DNA from: Undibacterium sp. KW1
Lineage (GTDB): Bacteria > Pseudomonadota > Gammaproteobacteria > Burkholderiales > Burkholderiaceae_D
Assembly (NCBI RefSeq): GCF_009937955.1
Contig: NZ_AP018439.1
Span: 5,332,001 to 5,396,000, forward strand
DNA length: 64,000 nucleotides
Direction of reading: 5' to 3'
A program made the position numbers and the translations under genes. Below are positions 61,564-64,000 of the stretch, piece by piece (within the stretch, counting starts at the first letter, position 1; the number at the start of each line of letters is the position of its first letter). The notes below the pieces were generated by a model that was not told the origin of the DNA, made no database searches, and worked only from the letters and a program-made list of their open reading frames with translations.

Positions 61564-62591
61564 CCATCTCTCAACAAGAAGCACTGACACGCCTGATAGA
61601 ACACCGTGAAATTTTTCACGATGAAATGCTGTTCCTGTTCCGCAAACTGATGGGTGGCGAAATGTCGCCAGTCATGATCACCGCGCTGACTATGGGCCTG
61701 CGCGTCAAGAAAGAAAGCATAGGCGAGATCACCGCAGCAGCTCAAGTGATGCGTGAATTCTCGACCAAGGTACCACTGGCAAATACGGACAACATGATCG
61801 ACATCGTCGGTACTGGTGGTGACGGTGCGCATACTTTCAATATCTCTACTGCATCGATGTTCGTTACTGCCGCCGCTGGTGCGCGTGTTGCCAAGCACGG
61901 TGGCCGCAGTGTGTCTTCCTCTTCCGGCAGTGCCGATGTGCTCGAATCATTGGGCGCGAACATCAACCTCAAGCCTGAACAAATTGCCCAGTCGATAGCA
62001 CAAACCGGTATAGGTTTCATGTTTGCACCGAATCACCATGCGGCGATGAAGCATGCGGCGCCGGTGCGCCGTGAACTGGGTGTACGTACCATCTTCAATA
62101 TCCTGGGGCCACTGACCAACCCTGCTGGCGCACCGAATATCTTGATGGGCGTATTCCACCCTGATCTGGTGGGTATACAAATCCGCGTCTTGCAAAGACT
62201 GGGGGCGCAACATGCACTGGTGGTGTGGGGGCGTGACAATATGGATGAAGTCTCACTCGGTGCACCGACCATGGTAGGTGAGCTCGTGAATGGTGAAATC
62301 CGCGAATACGATATCCACCCGGAAGACTTTGGTTTGCAAATGGTATCCAACCGCAATCTGCGTGTAAATGGTGCAGACGAATCAAAAGCCAAGATATTGG
62401 AAGTGATGAACAATGTTGAAGGCGCAGCAACTGATATCGTCGCCCTGAATGCAGGTACAGCCCTGTACGGTGCAGGCATAGCCACGTCGATTGCAGATGG
62501 CGTCAAGCTGGCCCAGGCAGCTATCGCATCCGGCGCAGCCAAGGCCAAGCTGGAACAGTTCATAGCAGTCACCCAGCAATTAGGGAAGTAA
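61560..62591 (+). CDS. trpD: Anthranilate phosphoribosyltransferase
   Basis: 343-residue enzyme joining PRPP to anthranilate. [19 protein letters not shown] (PRPP loop), [40 protein letters not shown] and NPAGA(P)NILMGVFHP, with a later GRDNMDEVS, are all TrpD motifs. ATGA overlap with trpG gives tight translational coupling. Confidence 0.98.
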   Translation: MTISQQEALTRLIEHREIFHDEMLFLFRKLMGGEMSPVMITALTMGLRVKKESIGEITAAAQVMREFSTKVPLANTDNMIDIVGTGGDGAHTFNISTASMFVTAAAGARVAKHGGRSVSSSSGSADVLESLGANINLKPEQIAQSIAQTGIGFMFAPNHHAAMKHAAPVRRELGVRTIFNILGPLTNPAGAPNILMGVFHPDLVGIQIRVLQRLGAQHALVVWGRDNMDEVSLGAPTMVGELVNGEIREYDIHPEDFGLQMVSNRNLRVNGADESKAKILEVMNNVEGAATDIVALNAGTALYGAGIATSIADGVKLAQAAIASGAAKAKLEQFIAVTQQLGK

Positions 62592-62595
62592 GCCC

Positions 62596-63396
62596 ATGTC
62601 AGACATTTTAAATAAAATCCTGGCAGTCAAAGCCGATGAAGTGGCAGCAGCAAAGAAATATCAATCCTTTGCCAGCCTGCGTGCAGAAGTAGAGAGCAAC
62701 AAGGAAGCCCAAGCAGATCTGCGCGGTTTTGAAGGCAGCTTGCGTGACAAGATTGCTGCCGGCAAGGCAGCGGTGATTGCCGAGATTAAAAAGGCTTCGC
62801 CTTCAAAAGGCGTGCTGCGTCCCGACTTTCACCCAGCAGAGATTGCGCAAAGCTATGCTGAACACGGTGCGGCCTGTTTGTCAGTGCTGACCGATATACA
62901 GTTCTTCCAGGGCGCGCCGGAATACCTGCAACAGGCGCGCGCTGCCTGCGCTCTGCCAGCATTGCGCAAGGATTTCATGATTGATCCTTACCAGATCTAT
63001 CAGGCCAGACATTGGGGAGCAGATTGCATCCTGCTCATCGCCTCTGCACTAGATCACGGCTTGATGGCCGACCTGGAAGCCTGCGCACATGAACTCGGCA
63101 TGGGTGTGCTAGTTGAGGTACATGACGCGCAAGAGCTGGACACCGCGCTGAAACTCAAGACCGCCATGCTGGGCATCAATAACCGTAACCTGCGTACTTT
63201 TGAAGTGTCTCTGGATACGACCATAGGTTTGCTGCCAAGGATTACGTCGGATAAACTGGTGATTACCGAATCCGGCATCATGTCAGCAGCGGATGTCACC
63301 CGCATGCGTGAAGCGAATGTGCATGGCTTTTTGGTGGGAGAGGCTTTTATGCGGGCTGAGAACCCAGGAGAGGAATTAGCCAAAGTGTTTGGGTAA
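62596..63396 (+). CDS. trpC: Indole-3-glycerol phosphate synthase
   Basis: 266-residue TIM-barrel enzyme closing the indole ring. [76 protein letters not shown] and VITESGI hold the catalytic Lys and Glu residues. Four-base gap from trpD. trpF, trpB and trpA are not in this window, as in many betaproteobacteria where they form a separate group. Confidence 0.97.
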   Translation: MSDILNKILAVKADEVAAAKKYQSFASLRAEVESNKEAQADLRGFEGSLRDKIAAGKAAVIAEIKKASPSKGVLRPDFHPAEIAQSYAEHGAACLSVLTDIQFFQGAPEYLQQARAACALPALRKDFMIDPYQIYQARHWGADCILLIASALDHGLMADLEACAHELGMGVLVEVHDAQELDTALKLKTAMLGINNRNLRTFEVSLDTTIGLLPRITSDKLVITESGIMSAADVTRMREANVHGFLVGEAFMRAENPGEELAKVFG

Positions 63397-63458
63397 CTTG
63401 CGACAGAAGCGCAAGTTTAGCCCAGCCCCCCAAAAAATATAACCTTTACTCCCAATGT

Positions 63459-63508
63459 CGTCGCTCCTGCGCAGGCAGGAGCCCAGCGACTTTCGTTGGT
63501 TATCGACG
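63459..63508 (+). repeat. Dispersed palindromic repeat, copy 4
   Basis: CGTCGCTCCTGCGCAGGCAG then GAGCCCAGCGAC; same core as copies 1-3. Located just after trpC and may act as its transcript end structure. Confidence 0.75.
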
Positions 63509-63585
63509 GTACTTGTAAAGTCCGCGTAAAAAATACTCTCGCCCTTCAATGCAAACGAGGAAATTGCATCGGGCGGAAATCAAAC

Positions 63586-64000
63586 TCACCACTTACACCC
63601 CTTCCCACTTACCGTATCCGCCACGATCACCCCAGCGACAAGCAAACCGGATATGGCAACATTCCCTATTCTCGCCCCTTCCGAATACGCATTCATGCAG
63701 TTTTTGCGTTTGGCATCCGCGACGTCTCTGCCAAATTTTTCTTCCATTCTCAATTCAGTCACGGGCTGACTAAAAGCCAGTGCAGGCTCTTTCAAGCGCT
63801 GTTTCTTGTCATTCGCAACAGCGCCACGCCGCAAAGCATCGAGATCAAGCGAGGCTGAATTACTCTCAGTCGCAACTTGAGTAGCTGGCACATCAGTGAC
63901 AGGTAAGGTCTGGGGTTCAGGCGTTGAGTTTGCAGAAATTGGCTTGCTATTTTCACGAACAGATGGCAATCCCGGCGCAAGCGTCCTGGGTGACCGGACA
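63586..64000 (-). CDS. Unknown protein, C-terminal part (continues beyond the right edge)
   Basis: Open frame with no stop up to the right edge, so the start lies outside. The visible 138 residues contain a Pro/Thr/Ser/Glu-rich stretch (SANSTPEPQTLPVTDVPATQ), a charged segment (LRMEEKFGRDVADAKRKNCM) and a hydrophobic run near the end (GNVAISGLLVAGVIVADTVS), finishing with GKGCKW. The C-terminal GCKW ending resembles small exported proteins of unknown role in Burkholderiales. It is not related to trp. The plus-strand open frames in the same area are not credible. Confidence 0.6.
   Translation of the reverse strand, partial: VRSPRTLAPGLPSVRENSKPISANSTPEPQTLPVTDVPATQVATESNSASLDLDALRRGAVANDKKQRLKEPALAFSQPVTELRMEEKFGRDVADAKRKNCMNAYSEGARIGNVAISGLLVAGVIVADTVSGKGCKW

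Overview
The window reads as chromosomal DNA of a betaproteobacterium, most likely Burkholderiales/Oxalobacteraceae. This is inferred from the rrn operon layout (16S-tRNA-Ile-tRNA-Ala-23S-5S), the trpEGDC and gltIJKL gene orders and the moderate GC content. An Undibacterium-like genome is a guess from GC and gene style; no database search was made. Most of the window is housekeeping DNA, with an accessory patch around 20.0-28.7 kb.

Layout. 0-2.3 kb: thiamine operon (thiC, then thiS cut by the left edge), behind a TPP riboswitch and a hairpin that buries the thiC ribosome-binding site. 2.3-10.5 kb: a signalling operon on the minus strand: an exported ABC-type binding protein, a 1517-residue hybrid kinase carrying receivers, Hpt, GGDEF and EAL domains, and a TPR-GGDEF membrane protein. 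10.7-11.1 kb: remnant of a TonB-dependent receptor. 11.3-20 kb: valS, DUF2147 protein, a periplasmic binding protein, an orphan sensor kinase, a YdcH-like protein, DUF3025 protein and pyrC. 20.0-23.3 kb: an IS66-family element with intact tnpA/B/C, 8-bp target duplication and matching inverted repeats. It has split a secreted metzincin-type protease gene exactly between its signal peptide and its catalytic part. 23.4-28.6 kb: a 1710-residue cysteine-free DUF4214/RTX-like surface protein with a perfect CRP-type palindrome upstream. 28.8-35 kb: glutamate/aspartate ABC transporter genes gltIJKL, a second GltI-like binding protein and glutamate dehydrogenase. 35-38 kb: HypT-like LysR regulator and an Atm1-type ABC exporter. 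38-42.8 kb: NeuD-like acyltransferase, a GT-B glycosyltransferase, YciA-type thioesterase and a Tat-exported PhoD-type phosphatase. 42.8-49.3 kb: fadD, a molybdopterin oxidoreductase, a 3-hydroxyisobutyrate-dehydrogenase-family enzyme, a PagL-type lipid A deacylase and a small Cys-rich protein. 49.8-55.8 kb: a complete rRNA operon on the minus strand with terminator, two boxA elements and a promoter. 56-64 kb: enoyl-CoA hydratase, a small membrane protein, apaG, rpe, gph, then trpEGDC behind a Trp-rich leader peptide, and a partial unknown gene at the right edge.

How parts work together. The gltIJKL genes, the second binding protein and gdhA form a glutamate uptake/catabolism neighbourhood. 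rpe-gph-trpEGDC is the common proteobacterial trp context. The 2.3-10.5 kb operon looks like a ligand-sensing c-di-GMP module. The best candidates for something little described are that operon, the surface-protein gene with its class II-like CRP promoter and internal codon-usage change, and the family of dispersed palindromic repeats around the rRNA operon and trp region.
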